A stretch of 64,000 nt of DNA from Adineta ricciae (lineage: Eukaryota; Rotifera; Eurotatoria; Adinetida; Adinetidae): positions 124,001 through 188,000 of the forward strand of contig CAJNOJ010000177.1 of NCBI GenBank assembly GCA_905250025.1. Reading direction: 5' to 3'. Below are positions 34,097 through 45,374 of the stretch, piece by piece. Position 1 is the first letter of the stretch; each line of letters opens with the position of its first letter. A program made the position numbers and the translations under genes. The notes beneath the pieces were generated by a model that saw nothing but the letters and a program-made list of their open reading frames with translations, did no database searches and was not told the origin of the DNA.

Positions 34097-36219
34097 TTAA
34101 ATATAACATTCAATTAAACCATTTTGTTGGTATCGTTTGCAGCCCAAGAGAATTTCATCGTTTGGTCCAATAACGAATCCAAAGACCGATGTACGTTCGA
34201 TCTGTGAAATCGATGCACCAGTGGGATCTAATTCGAGGATAAGATGATTTATCGAAGGAGGACGACTATTTGGAGGTAAATCTTCATCTAATTTAAGCAC
34301 CATGGAGTTGTCATCACGAATCTATGAAAAACTATGAACATTCTCTGAGCACAAGTCATCAGCATGACATACTAAAGCATTCCAGAGTCGAAAGATTCCT
34401 TTGGTGCGTAAAAGATTTTCTACTTCGTTGATTTGTTTCTTGGTTTGTTTATCAAATATGTGCGCACTTTGAGAGTTTCGTTCGACGATCGCAACTGATG
34501 TTTGGTTTTGAGCTATTCTAAAAGTATATGAGACTTGAAAATATAACCTTGAACTCTTTCTTCAAAAGGAATGGATTACCTAATCGGTTCAAATTCTCGG
34601 CCGAATTTAAGAAATTCTTCACGTTGTTTCATAAAATCTCCAATCTGTTGCACATTGATCGGTAATTGATTATAATAAACTGCAAACCGTCAACTTCATA
34701 CAAAAGTATTCGAAATGCTTCGTACTTTACCTAAATGTTGATGTCGATCCACTCCCCACAGACATCGGAAACCAACATCAGCTGAAAGTTGTCGAACAGG
34801 AAAGTTTTGTAGACATGTTTCTCCCTGCTGACAACCACGGTGATCGAAAAAGTAGATCGAACTCGTATCTGTCTGATCACTCAAATCTAAAGTTAGCAGC
34901 TCAAGCACTTCATTCCATAAGCAAAAGCTTGAACATACGGGCGGCGACTACAATGAATGGCGTATAAACTGTAAATGTTTCAATGATCTGCGGTTGTTTG
35001 TTCGTCGTATTGCCAGGAAAGAGCTCGAAATGACGTAGATGACGTGGAGCATTCTTCGAGTTAGTACTATCAAGTTGATATAAATCGATCGAGCCAAATT
35101 TATCACAAGCGAAGAGAAGATGATTCTTCTTGGAAAGTATACAGAGAAAATGAGGTACGCCTGCTGCATCTGTTGTCCATTGCTTTTGTCTTTGCATGAC
35201 AGGCAATGATAATGATGATGTAGATGATAATGAGATGGAATCGTCTGGTATAGTTGTTGAATGTTCTTGTGAACCACCTTTGGCCTCACCGAGAATGTGT
35301 TCATGCATTAATCGACTAGTAGCAACCGATGGTTTCGTCAACATTGAATTCGACATTGCTTTAGAAGTCCATTGTAATTCACCGAACACATCGGATATAC
35401 TGAGTGATTTCGGTGGGGACAAATAAGGATACTATACAAAAAAAAATCAAAAGGATGTTTCCAAATGATCATGTTGAGTGCTGATTTTCTAGTGTACAGT
35501 TAGCACAAGAAAGAAACGTAGGCACTTACTTTTAGTGAAAATGTTTGGATTTGTTTTTCTCGATTCGAGATTAACATATTGAAATAATTGATTTCCATTA
35601 GAAAATCGTCGGTGCTAAATGATGCACTGGGATTTCTACACAAACACAAAACAAAACATGGAAATTCTCTTTTAAATCCGTTCTTACTGAAAGACATCAA
35701 TTAAGCGTTGATTTATGGAATCATACAACTGTTGAAGATCTATATGTTGAACACTAAACAGAATACTTCTCAATTACACGACAACTCGCACCTTTTCTCC
35801 GTCGTACTTTGCGAAATTAGACTGGATATATTCATCTATTTTACTAAGTAAATTATTTTTCTCATTCTCAACTAAATGTATCAAATCCGATCGTCGTTGA
35901 TCGATCACTGTGCGGATTTGGTCGATTTCATTCTCGTAATTGATCGCATCTTTATCATATGTGTCTAAAAAAAACAAACACACGAACATTTTGCATAGGG
36001 AAAACATCCATCTCTACCTGCTATTTGGCATAAATCTTCAAACTTTGTTTTACACAAATTCCACTGTTCTTTCAACGTTTCATGAAGTTTAACTTGATGT
36101 TTGTCAACACACGTTTGACAAATAACTTCATCACAATGTGAGCATATGAAAAGGTTAGTTTTTATAGAACATGATGCACATTTAGCGATTACTGTCAATG
36201 GAATATGATTCGTTGTCAT
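34097..36219 (-). CDS. TL-G: B-box-like / coiled coil / propeller-like protein without a RING (array gene 7)
   Basis: The first recognisable domain is the B-box-like finger CASCSIKTNLFICSHCDEV with CQTCVDKH; no RING cysteines can be found upstream as far as 36700. I place the start at the Met at 36219 (MTTNHIPL), though an upstream exon near 36362 (MATNRMNSCKR) is possible. Coiled-coil exons at 35780-35965 and 35540-35700 follow. The linker reads VFGELQW. The C-terminal domain is split by several short introns and ends PNDEILLGCK...LIECYI. Without a RING it would not be an E3 ligase by itself; it could pair with other copies through the coiled coil. Confidence 0.75.
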
Positions 36220-36702
36220 ACTCAAACAAAACCGACCTTCGATCTGAAATACATGGAGAATGAACAACAGAAATCTTTTTATTTGATTAAAATGAAACAT
36301 AGAAATCAATCAGAGAAGTGATTTGCCACTCGTTTACATGAATTCATCCGATTCGTTGCCATCCTAAAAAGAAGGTAAACGAGATGTGTGTAGATTTGAC
36401 TTTTACCCGATAAATGATCGAAAGGGTCTGTTTCTGCTATGAAAAGTGTTTTATTAATTTAAGATTTTCTTGATTATTAGTCAAACTAGATTTAGAAATC
36501 CAACAGATGTTATTTACTCAGCAAATCTAATACAATGAAGACTAGAACATGATATTTCGAATAATTCCCAGAGAAATCAAAATATTTATTAATTGAAAGA
36601 ACTGATAAAAGTCATGCATCTTTAGGAGTACAATCTATTCACTTTGTTTTCTAATCTTTTCCAACCGGTATAGATTTTATCAAATATAGAAACCGATGTA
36701 AG
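36220..36702. other. Intergenic between TL-G and CCDC25
   Basis: About 480 bp. Should contain the CCDC25 3' UTR and TL-G promoter. A short ATG-led stretch at 36310-36362 may be a TL-G 5' exon. Confidence 0.35.
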
Positions 36703-37751
36703 TCATCCTGACTGTTTTTCCTCTTCATTATATCTGCGCTGGGAATAATTGAACAATGCATTAGAAGTACTAAAGCATGAAATAAACCATACCTTATTCG
36801 ATCGCATTTTATCCGTACTCATAAGTGATGAATAGTTTCTAAAATGATTTGTACAATGTTTTCTTATTGAGGAAAACTCGGAGTGTTCGTACTTTAATTC
36901 TGCTGATTCTTGTCGACGTTTTTCTTCTTCTTTATCTCGTTGTTTTTGTTCTCTCATCAGCCGTTTTTTCTCGTCGCGCTCTTGATTATCTCGTTGTTCC
37001 CGTTGACTCTAAAATATCCCATTATCAAAAATCCATGTCTTCCGAAATCATACAATAAATTCTTCGGTTGGAATTTCCGTCTTCGTCTTATTCAACCGAT
37101 TTACAATTTCATTTTGTTTCTTATCCACAACATATTGCTTAACCTGGAAAACAAGCATTTCCTCGAAAACGAAATCATTCGTTGACAGGCTACTTACATG
37201 TTTATCAACATGAAATCCAACTTGACCAACATCCATATCATTCGTTTGACGAAGATTACCCACAGGTGTATAGACAATGTCGACTTTATTCAATTTACAA
37301 CCTTCAATACTGTTTGCCTTCACTAATTGACAGCAGTCTTGTAAAGCTTCCGCCGGAATATCGTCGACTGTTTGACCCTACACGTCAGCTGATTGCGAAT
37401 TTTGAAAAGCTCATCTGTTGGACTCACTTTGTGAAGTCGTAAATAAACATGTGCAGACGATAATTTACTGACATGAAACCTAAAATTGAAATATCATTCA
37501 AAATGACGTTTTCGTATAGGAATTTCCCAACAAACCAAACATCTTCCGGCCAACAGTATTTCAACAATTCATTATCTAATCGAAAACAATCACAAATTAT
37601 TTCCAACTCGTGAATCTTCGTCGAATTTACTTTCATATTTATCCCGACCCATATAAATAGTATAGGGTGGATCGACGACTAGAAAATTTGGAAAATATTT
37701 GCAGAATCTTCATGAGAGATGTTTACCGTTGCTGGTAAAAAAGAAAACCAT
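36703..37751 (-). CDS. CCDC25: CCDC25 (NEMF-R/DUF814 domain coiled-coil protein)
   Basis: Starts MVFFFTSN and splices to [16 protein letters not shown], then [15 protein letters not shown], then [16 protein letters not shown], closely matching the family. The middle block [19 protein letters not shown] and MDVGQVGFH are hallmarks of the NFACT-R domain. The C-terminal half is a charged helix ([16 protein letters not shown]) ending near [11 protein letters not shown], as in animal CCDC25. A 54-nt intron at 36839-36892 has no stop and keeps frame; removing it joins AEL to KNYSSLM as in relatives. The family is related to the ribosome quality-control factor NEMF; mammalian CCDC25 has been reported as a membrane DNA sensor, which need not apply here. 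Confidence 0.92.
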
Positions 37752-38955
37752 TGAAGTTTAAAAAACAAATCAGAACCTAAATTGCAAAGAAAGTCGTTTA
37801 GTTGGATATTTTGTTTATCCGTGTCTTGAAATATTGCAGTTCTTCAAAATTCGAATTCAATATCTCAAATGATTTACCAATCAAAAAGGTGTACAGAATG
37901 CAGTTCCTTATTCTTCAAATCACACTAGATGGCGCTATCACACATGATTAAATCGAAAAATACATGTCAGATAATTAAAATCAATCGAAAACAATGATGA
38001 AAAACTCGAGAATGAACTTCGAGCTTTGAGATTTTATAAAATCCAACCTCTTTTCTCGAAGAGTTCATACTGGGTATTTTCTTTCTTTTGGAAAAACGTT
38101 TGTTAGAGAAACAAATCTGTCGAGGTAACGCTAGTGAAAATTTCGTCAGTCGAAATCGATATTTCGTGTCGATGAACAGAAATTCACATTTGTTTCTTAT
38201 ACTTAGTTCGATAGATCATTTCCATTTTCTTTTTTTGTGAAAATTTTCTTCATCGTATGAAGTCAGTAGAGTGATTCATGAGTACAGTATATTCATCGTC
38301 AGACAGTACGAAACCCATAGTTTCGATTACAATCATTTGATTTCTACTTGTTGGGTTAGTGAATGAATAGGACAGAACTGAAAAATTGTGCCATGCACAT
38401 TCTTCGACAGTACACGATATTTATTCATATTTCATTATTTAATAACTATTCTCCAAAAGCGATGAGAGCTGTTTTTTTATTTTCTAGGTGCATGATTTTC
38501 AACGGAAGGTAAATAGCATTCGAAATTGCGTTTGTAAATTATATTTATAAAAAAAACTGAGTCAACCTTCTAACTTCTGTATTCGTCGGCATCGATACGT
38601 TCTACACTTTGTTGTTTTTTGCAGTCAATGTGTAGGAATATTGCTGTAGTCGCATTCTTCGAATAGATCAATGCAAACGTGAAGTAATGCCATGTAGGTT
38701 AGAAATAGTTTTCGCGAATAGCTCCTCTCCCACGTTGGAACAATATTTTTAGTATATAAACCGTTGTGCTTTCATTCAAACAAACAAACAGTCATCAATC
38801 TTGTCTGTTTATCTGTTCGAACACGTCGAGTAAGTTCGGATTGATTTCTGGACTTGAAACAACTGAAATGAATTGACGTTGTTTGGAATAAAAGTCGACT
38901 GGATGCTTTTTTTTGTATTTCAGATTATTCTGCTTGTTTCTTTTTTCGGAATCAA
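37752..38955. other. Long divergent intergenic region upstream of the thymosin-like gene
   Basis: About 1.2 kb with no convincing ORF. It holds the CCDC25 promoter on the left and, on the right, a TATA box and a 5' UTR intron (about 38829-38922) of the thymosin-like gene. Confidence 0.5.
38753..38760 (+). promoter_or_regulatory. TATA box of the thymosin-like gene
   Basis: TATATAAA is followed about 25-35 bp later by a pyrimidine/CA-rich start-like stretch and then a 5' UTR with a spliced leader exon ending CGAG|GTAAGT-like at about 38828. A clear TATA box is rare in this window and fits a strongly expressed short gene. Confidence 0.55.
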
Positions 38956-39198
38956 ATGGCTTCGACAGACACTATTACAACAGCTCAAAAAGCTCTCTTT
39001 GGCGAAATAACCAAACAGGATCATTCATTGAAACATGTTACACCACCCGCCGAATTGATCTCAACAACTCAAGCGAAAGTCTTAATCGAAGTTCAAGGTG
39101 GTAAATATGATTTGAACCATGTCGAAAATCCACCCCAAGGCGGTCTAACCGATGCCGAAAAGCAGGCTTATTTGGAAGAGAAACGATCACAAAATTAA
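38956..39198 (+). CDS. Small beta-thymosin/WH2-like actin-binding protein (tentative)
   Basis: An 80-residue intronless coding exon. Two similar units can be aligned: LFGEITKQDHSLKHVTPP and LIEVQGGKYDLNHVENPP, each a short helix followed by a Leu-Lys/Asn-His-Val-like linker and prolines, and the last ends with a helix DAEKQAYLEEK. This helix-LKxx-Pro-helix layout is that of beta-thymosin repeats, which bind monomeric actin. The match is by pattern, not by strong identity, so the call is tentative. A TATA box and a UTR intron upstream support a real, well-expressed gene. Confidence 0.6.
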   Translation: MASTDTITTAQKALFGEITKQDHSLKHVTPPAELISTTQAKVLIEVQGGKYDLNHVENPPQGGLTDAEKQAYLEEKRSQN

Positions 39199-39590
39199 TA
39201 TTTATTTGAAAATAATGAACTGAAATCGATTGCTGATTTTTATTCTGCTTTCATAGTTTTCTTTTATCATATTTTTAAACATATAAATATACTCCATGAA
39301 AAGGAACATATTGTACCGATGAATGGGATTGTATTGAGAATGACTAATGACTGTAACAAATCAAACAAGAAATCATTTGCTTTTCTCTCGGTGTAAAGTA
39401 CAAAAACATGGAAAGAACTTCACCAATTTGTTTCGTTCTTCACTATTTTTCTCGTTGATAACATAGATTTTTGTCGACTGATAAGATAATGTAACAACAA
39501 TGAAAAACTTCAAGAGTACTTTAGTCTCTTTTCATTTTTCTATCTATGACACATTGATATCGAACTTTATATCCTTTAGAGAGCAAAAAC
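39199..39590. other. Intergenic
   Basis: About 390 bp between two plus-strand genes; 3' UTR of the thymosin-like gene and promoter of the Rab. Nothing else seen. Confidence 0.4.
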
Positions 39591-40406
39591 ATGAAACGCA
39601 GTGTCACTATATCATCGGAATACGATTTCATATTCAAGATTGTGATCATAGGTGATAGTTCTGTGGGAAAAGTAGGGTAAATTCGTGAGAGTACATTCAC
39701 AGACTGTAATTTTCTGTTCAGAGTAATCTTTTACTACGGTTTACACGGAATGAATTTCGTCTTGACACTCAATCAACCATCGGAGTTGAATTTGCTTACA
39801 AACAACTTCTCATCGATGGGAAAAGAATCAAGACTCAAGTTTGGGTATGATCATTTCTTGATCTCTTTTCCATAAAATTTCTATATAAAATAGGACACAG
39901 CTGGTCAGGAACGTTTCAAAACAGTTATTCCACAATTTTATCGCGGTAGCGAAGGTGCTCTAGTCGTTTTTGATTTAACAAAACCTGATACATTTCAGCA
40001 CGTATCGACCTGGATCGAAGAAGTCTATCGACACACACCCGCTGATTTACCTATTGTTCTTGTTGGAAACAAATCAGATCTTGTCGAGCAACGAGCCGTA
40101 TCACGCGAAGAAGCAACTGCTCTAGCCAAACATCTTAATCTATCCTATATGGAAACATCTGCGCTGAATGCATCGAATGTCGAGCAAGCATTCGTTTTAT
40201 TGGTATCAAGTGTTTATGAAAAGAACAAACCTCTCTCCATGGATACCTCTTTGTCGTCACCGACATCCACATCAGATGATATTTCACATACTCGCACCGT
40301 TCCTGTAGGTGTGGATGAAACACTCGATTCTGATAAACCGATACGTCCTTCACATAAGGAAAAACGTTCATCTCAAAAGAAAAATGGTTGTTGTGTGATT
40401 TCTTGA
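39591..40406 (+). CDS. Rab GTPase, Rab11-like
   Basis: Three exons (39591-39671, 39722-39844, 39894-40406) give 238 residues. All GTPase motifs are present: P-loop GDSSVGKS, switch I with STIGVEF, WDTAGQE, NKSD and [24 protein letters not shown] closely matches Rab11, while the sequence around switch II ([16 protein letters not shown]) and the C-terminal half are diverged. The hypervariable tail is long and Ser/Thr-rich and ends GCCVIS, with a double Cys for prenylation. Rab11 proteins act in recycling endosomes. It may be an extra, lineage-specific Rab rather than the main Rab11 copy. Confidence 0.9.
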
Positions 40407-40787
40407 TGCAGTTCAATTGTGATAGGTTTTTGTTATCAATGAATAAAAAATAATCAAGTTTTGTTCTCCGAATAGGAATACTTTCAGTTGCGTGCCAGAA
40501 AAGCTTCACCTGTTCAAGTAGATTAACAAAGAAAACCAGTGATTCGAACAGAAAGAAATCAAATCATTTACATAATGAAAATCTTTTTCATGCTTTATAT
40601 ATTCACAAGTGAAGCAGCACACAGATGAGAAAATTGAGCTAAACAATATGATTATGCATTTAAAAAAGAAAACAAACAGTCATACTAAAAGAATTGTGCA
40701 GAAAATACTGAGAAAAAGAACAGAACTGATACATATGAAAATGACACTGACAGAACCAGACATAAGATTAAACACAAAAAACTTTTT
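40407..40787. other. Intergenic, convergent 3' ends
   Basis: About 380 bp, A-rich; ORFs here are low-complexity Lys/Thr-rich and look non-coding. Confidence 0.4.
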
Positions 40788-42306
40788 TTACACTGTGCTC
40801 TTATAACCAGCTGGATCAGTCATTGGCTGTTTGGTTGGTGTTGACCGTTGATTAGCACTAGGATTGCCAACAGCTGTACCAGCGGGCATAATTGCTGTTT
40901 GAATGAGATGAGATAACGCTGATGATGGAGTAGGTATAACAGCGAGTCGACGGTGACTCGATGGAGATTCAGTGAGCATAGTTGTGTTGAAGATTTCTCC
41001 TCCAGCATATGGTTGTTTTCGTGGTGTAAATTGTCGATCTTTGATTGAACGGAGATCATTACCATTTGGTATATTTGATCGATCGGGCCAGTAAACGTGT
41101 TGTTTTTTGATTGAGCTCATGCGTGATAAAGTTTGAGGTGTGGTAGTCGCAGACGAAACAACTCGATTCTCATGACCCGATTCTCTGTATGGACCATCAT
41201 ACGAACTAATTAATAAAGAAAGAAAATGACGAAAGTTGCAAAGAAATTGAATTTCTATCGAGTATACCGTAGAGCCGCCACCTGCTTGACATTCATCGTC
41301 TTCATAGGTGGGGATTGTTTTTCTAATAATTTTAGTGGCGGGCTTCGAAGCAAGCTAAAAATTGAAAATATCACATATACGTAAAAGATTTCAATTCATT
41401 TCATTAAAATTCTATGACAACAGAAAGATATATGTGCATACGGAATCAAAGATGAAATGTGAAAATAATAAAGCACAACTAAACACCTACACCAGTACAC
41501 ATAGATCAATATTGACGAACAAATATAAAATATCAACATATATATGTATATATACAGATAATTCGTCTATTTCCAAATGGAAAAAAGCCTACATACAAGT
41601 CCCGCACACGTTGTGCCCACGAAGTCGATTTGTCGGTTAGTATTTCATTATGGTTAGTAGTTTTATCAAAAGAAGCTTTTGGACGACGAGGAGGAAGCGT
41701 TTTCCAGCAGCTGTGAATGAAGAAAGTGTTTTCGTTGTGTACAAAGAAGATGTGTCAAAGGAAATAGTTATTACACGCACACGCAGGCATATACATCGAA
41801 AGAGTATTAATCAAGAGAAGCAAGAAGATGCGAATCGAAAGTATCGACGTGTTTTTTTATTTAGATTTTGTGTTCTCAAAGCTTTTTCATGTTGTGGATC
41901 ATCCAACATGAAAAAGGTGTAAAAATGAAGAGGAACTTACGAAAACTGAACGGGAAAAGTGGTTCCGTTGTCTGCAAAATATAACATTGTTTATATATCT
42001 ATTATATTTGATATGTTTTCAACACTCATTCTCTGTTTACAGAATTTTCCTATGTACTCTGGTCATATGATGACCGATAAAAACAACGAATAAAGATGAA
42101 GACAAACGTATCTATGATTAATATTACATGAACACTTACTGACGTCGTATACAACAAATGGCGACTACAATAATGGGTATGAGAAGTGCGCCGACAGTGA
42201 TTAGAAGCCAGATGGCTATTTCGCCTCCAGTTTGTCCTAAAATTCACATAAGCATGAGAGACGAGTGTATCATTTCCGACTTACGTTGAGCATATTGAGG
42301 AAACAT
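40788..42306 (-). CDS. Single-pass membrane protein, unknown
   Basis: Exons 42285-42306 (MFPQYAQ) and 42140-42236 join in frame and encode one membrane helix, WLLITVGALLIPIIVVAICC, followed by CIRRQ, a juxtamembrane Cys pair and basic residues. Further exons near 41915-41945, 41590-41690, 41270-41360 and 40788-41205 continue a polar, Ser/Pro/Thr-rich cytosolic tail. There is no signal peptide; the short N-terminus with a following positive cluster predicts the tail in the cytosol. I do not recognise the family. The exact 5' edge of the exon near 41690 is uncertain. Confidence 0.6.
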
Positions 42307-43836
42307 TCCGTCTTCATATGATTATCAACAGGACATTATATCGTGAAGAAACTAAACGAGAAAGAAAGAAAAAAGCAACTAGTGACTAAACTGAAAAAGT
42401 TTTGTTCAACTCTTCTAGTGTCCTACAATATCTTATCGTACTGAACATTCTTCTTACGGATATATCGATAGATATGCGTATGTGATGTAATAGTTTAATC
42501 TCCATTTATACACGGATCATCAGAAAAGTATCATCAGCAATCAAAGTTACTCTTACTGTCAATGCCATCGCTCCTGTTTTCATTCTTAATCGGTCATCTT
42601 CAAGTTTAAAAAAAAAAGAAGAAGAAAACGTGTGACGTGGTTGACCTGATGCAAGCAAAAAAAGCCTCATGGCAATGCTGTCTGTACATATAACACGTCT
42701 GAGTCTATGTTTCAATTAAAGTAAATGATGACTACTTTCTCTCTTAACATACATCTATTCGTTCCGTATTTTTTCTTTTTCTCTCGCGATTTTCTTTTTT
42801 TTTTCTTTCCTTGTAGAGAACGAAGAGTTGACGAGAGACACTATCATATGAAGGGAGAAGACGGAATAGAACAAGAGGAAAAGGAGAAGAAAAACGACAA
42901 AAATAGGTGAACTATTTGATGTTTGAATGTAAAGAAAGAGAAAAATCCAATGTCTTGCTTTACATTTCGATATGTTTATATATTGATCATTTAACGTCAA
43001 TGGCGAAAGACGTTTTGTTTAGCTCTCGTCACCTCGTTCGAACAGAAGCTTCTCTACACATGGTTGAGCTCACATATACTGAAAGAAAGGTCAAACATGC
43101 ACAGAAGAAGACACGAGATATTAAGAGATTGATGTCATAATCAAGCTCTAATGAGGATTATTGCAAGAAAAATCGCTCGCAGTCGAATTCTTGCGTCATC
43201 TTGCCAAAGAACATCCTTGAATTTCTTCTTCTCTCATGCATTCTATCAAACTTGAAGTACAGTTTGATCAGATGAAGTCTTTCAAACTAATTAACAAGTC
43301 CAATCATTACTAAAACAAAATGTGATGAGTAGAAAGATTGATCATGTATCTGACATATCGCTTTATTCTAATCAAATATGATCATTAATGTGTCAAACTC
43401 ACACGAGATGAACATAGGTCATAGTCTTTCGAAGGTTACAATCAAACCTATCAATGTTTTTTTTTCTACGTGTAAATAGAACTAAAGTAACCAAGTTCAG
43501 CAAACGTTTGCAAGTCTTCTGAACTGTTTGATAAACATTGTATCGAATAACTTTTATTCATATTCATTAAAAGCAACTAACGACAAAGCAAAAATAGTAT
43601 ATATCTTGTTTGTTTGGTTTGTTTCATGTGATTAAATTGGAAATTAGAACTTATTCAAACATTATAACTGACGACCATCATAATTCGTTTGAGGTGAACA
43701 TACAAAAAAAATGCAATTTAGAAAGTATTCGAACATGAATATGGATTTATAATGATAGAATAATACGAAAAAGAAAAATAAAGTTTTGTTTTCATTTGTC
43801 AGAAAAAAATAAACACAACTTGGAATACGAAAATTT
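42307..43836. other. Long intergenic region
   Basis: About 1.5 kb. Several ORFs of 60-80 codons exist on both strands but are Lys/Arg- or Phe-rich and look like chance frames in biased sequence. Includes the promoter of the membrane protein and the 3' UTR of Rab21. Confidence 0.4.
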
Positions 43837-44829
43837 TTAACAACAACCACCACCACTACTATTTTGTCCAGTAGCTGAGCCTGCTGTAGCTGTTGGTTGG
43901 ATAACAGTACCACTTGGACGAGCTGTTCCAGTGGAACTCGGTGTATTTGGTGTTGAAGCTGTTTTTTCTAGCATACCTGTATTCATATACATGACATAAA
44001 TGATCAATTGAAATGTTTTTCAAAAACTCATCACATACGATTTGCTAAGTCATTGAATAGTTCTTCGATGCCTTTGCTTAACTTAGCTGATGTATGGTAA
44101 AGTTTAGCATTCACTGATTTTGCATACTCTTCAGCGGTTTGCATCGATACATGACGATCTTTTTCAAGATCGATTTTATTGCCAACGATACACAAGACAA
44201 CATCATTGCCTAACATTCGTCGTAATTCTTTCACCCAGCTTTTCACCTGAGAAAATGAAAGGTACACATATAACTCTCTTAATTGACAGTATTTCTATCT
44301 CACTCGATCGAAAGAATCTTCGTCCGTTATGTCAAAAACTAGTACAGCGCCATTTGCTTCACGATAATATAAAGGTCTATGAACAACATTTGGTATGGTG
44401 AATCTAGTCTGTTATAAATCTCAGTCTTTTTCTTACCCCAAAGCACGAAATCGCTCTTGACCAGCTGTATCCTAAATGAGGCATAGAACATCCTTGTAAA
44501 AAGTAAAGTTAGAAACAAATGTTGTTTTTCTTCTACCCATATTGCTAACTCGACTCGACGACCATCTAATGTTAGTTTTTTCGTTTTGAACGACGCCTAC
44601 GCCAGATGTAAATCAATTTATTGTAAAAATAATCATAGAACACATACTTGCTGCGTCTCTAAATGTTTATCGTTGAACAAATTATCTGTATATCTGGTTA
44701 CTATAGATGTCTAGTGAAAAGAAAAGTGAAGGGATGCTTAGAAAAGAGCTCGTTTTTGTTTTCGAGTCTTACTTTGCCGACGCTTCCTTCCCCGAGTAGG
44801 ACAACTTTGAAAGAAACACTTCTACTCAT
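43837..44829 (-). CDS. RAB21: Rab21 GTPase
   Basis: Six exons. Motifs: FKVVLLGEGSVGKTS, NLFNDKHLETQQASFKTKKL in switch [56 protein letters not shown] and TSAKLSKGIEELF. These match Rab21 nearly residue for residue in the switch II and helix 3 regions. The protein ends SSGGGCC, a Rab21-type Gly-Gly-Gly-Cys-Cys end lacking the few residues that follow in vertebrates, so both Cys are terminal. Rab21 controls early endosome traffic and integrin recycling, so it could work with kindlin in this animal. The last joint splits an Arg codon (ANR|M). Confidence 0.95.
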
Positions 44830-45038
44830 CGTTTTCTTTTCAAGACAAACAAGAAATGAACAATATCTGAAATAAACATTGTAGAAATCAATATATTACA
44901 TGTGCTTTCATTTGCAATGGCAGGAAAACGATTAAGAAAAAGAGTCTCTCGAATGTTTAACCAAAAAATAAGAAAATCTTTGTACATAAGGATGCCGAAA
45001 AAAAAGAAGAAGAAGAGAAAAACATTCTATTCTTATGC

Positions 45039-45374
45039 TTATAATTCCATCAATGGCGTCATTGTCAATAGATCATCAAGTGCTGTCGATGCCGTTGTTT
45101 CTTGTTGACTTGGAATCAACGATGGCTCAGAGTCTTGACGGAAATACGAATTATCCAAATTCATGGTACCACGTGGCTGTTGTGTGTACACCTTTCGAGG
45201 ATATGTAATACCATCTGTTGCTATTGGAAGTTGCTGATTAGGACCAGTCGGAAGACCGAGAATCTTAGCGATTGCAGTCGGTATATCACGATGAGTAGCT
45301 AATTGGATGTAAAGCTTTTCGGCTGATAAAAGACACGTGTCCAAATCGAGATTACACGATAAATCATTGAAAAA
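45039..45374 (-). CDS. TBC1D15: Alternative last exon of the TBC1D15-like gene (distal)
   Basis: Starts after a CATTTAG acceptor in phase 0 and stops at 45039, encoding 111 residues. It begins FFNDLSCNLDLDTCLLSAEKLYIQL and continues RDIPTAIAKILGLPTGP. This matches the vertebrate TBC1D15 C-terminus (ELPQAVCEILGLQ type), and its start is homologous to the start of the proximal exon at 45709-45984 (HFNELAFKVPLKPMLKQAESYHLLL). Both can follow the same donor at NEILK. Confidence 0.75.
   Translation of the reverse strand, partial: FFNDLSCNLDLDTCLLSAEKLYIQLATHRDIPTAIAKILGLPTGPNQQLPIATDGITYPRKVYTQQPRGTMNLDNSYFRQDSEPSLIPSQQETTASTALDDLLTMTPLMEL

Noticed and set aside
17883-36219. Reading the C-terminal domains of the array as NHL or WD40 propellers
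   Set aside because: Strand-like repeats are present, but I see no regular NHL or Trp-Asp motifs, so I left the fold as propeller-like only.
41362-41922. Two plus-strand ORFs of about 90 codons
   Set aside because: They overlap introns and exons of the minus-strand membrane protein and have Lys/Arg-rich, low-complexity content.
42725-43140. Plus- and minus-strand ORFs of 60-80 codons
   Set aside because: They show no domain and no sensible splice context; T- and A-rich runs explain the open frames.
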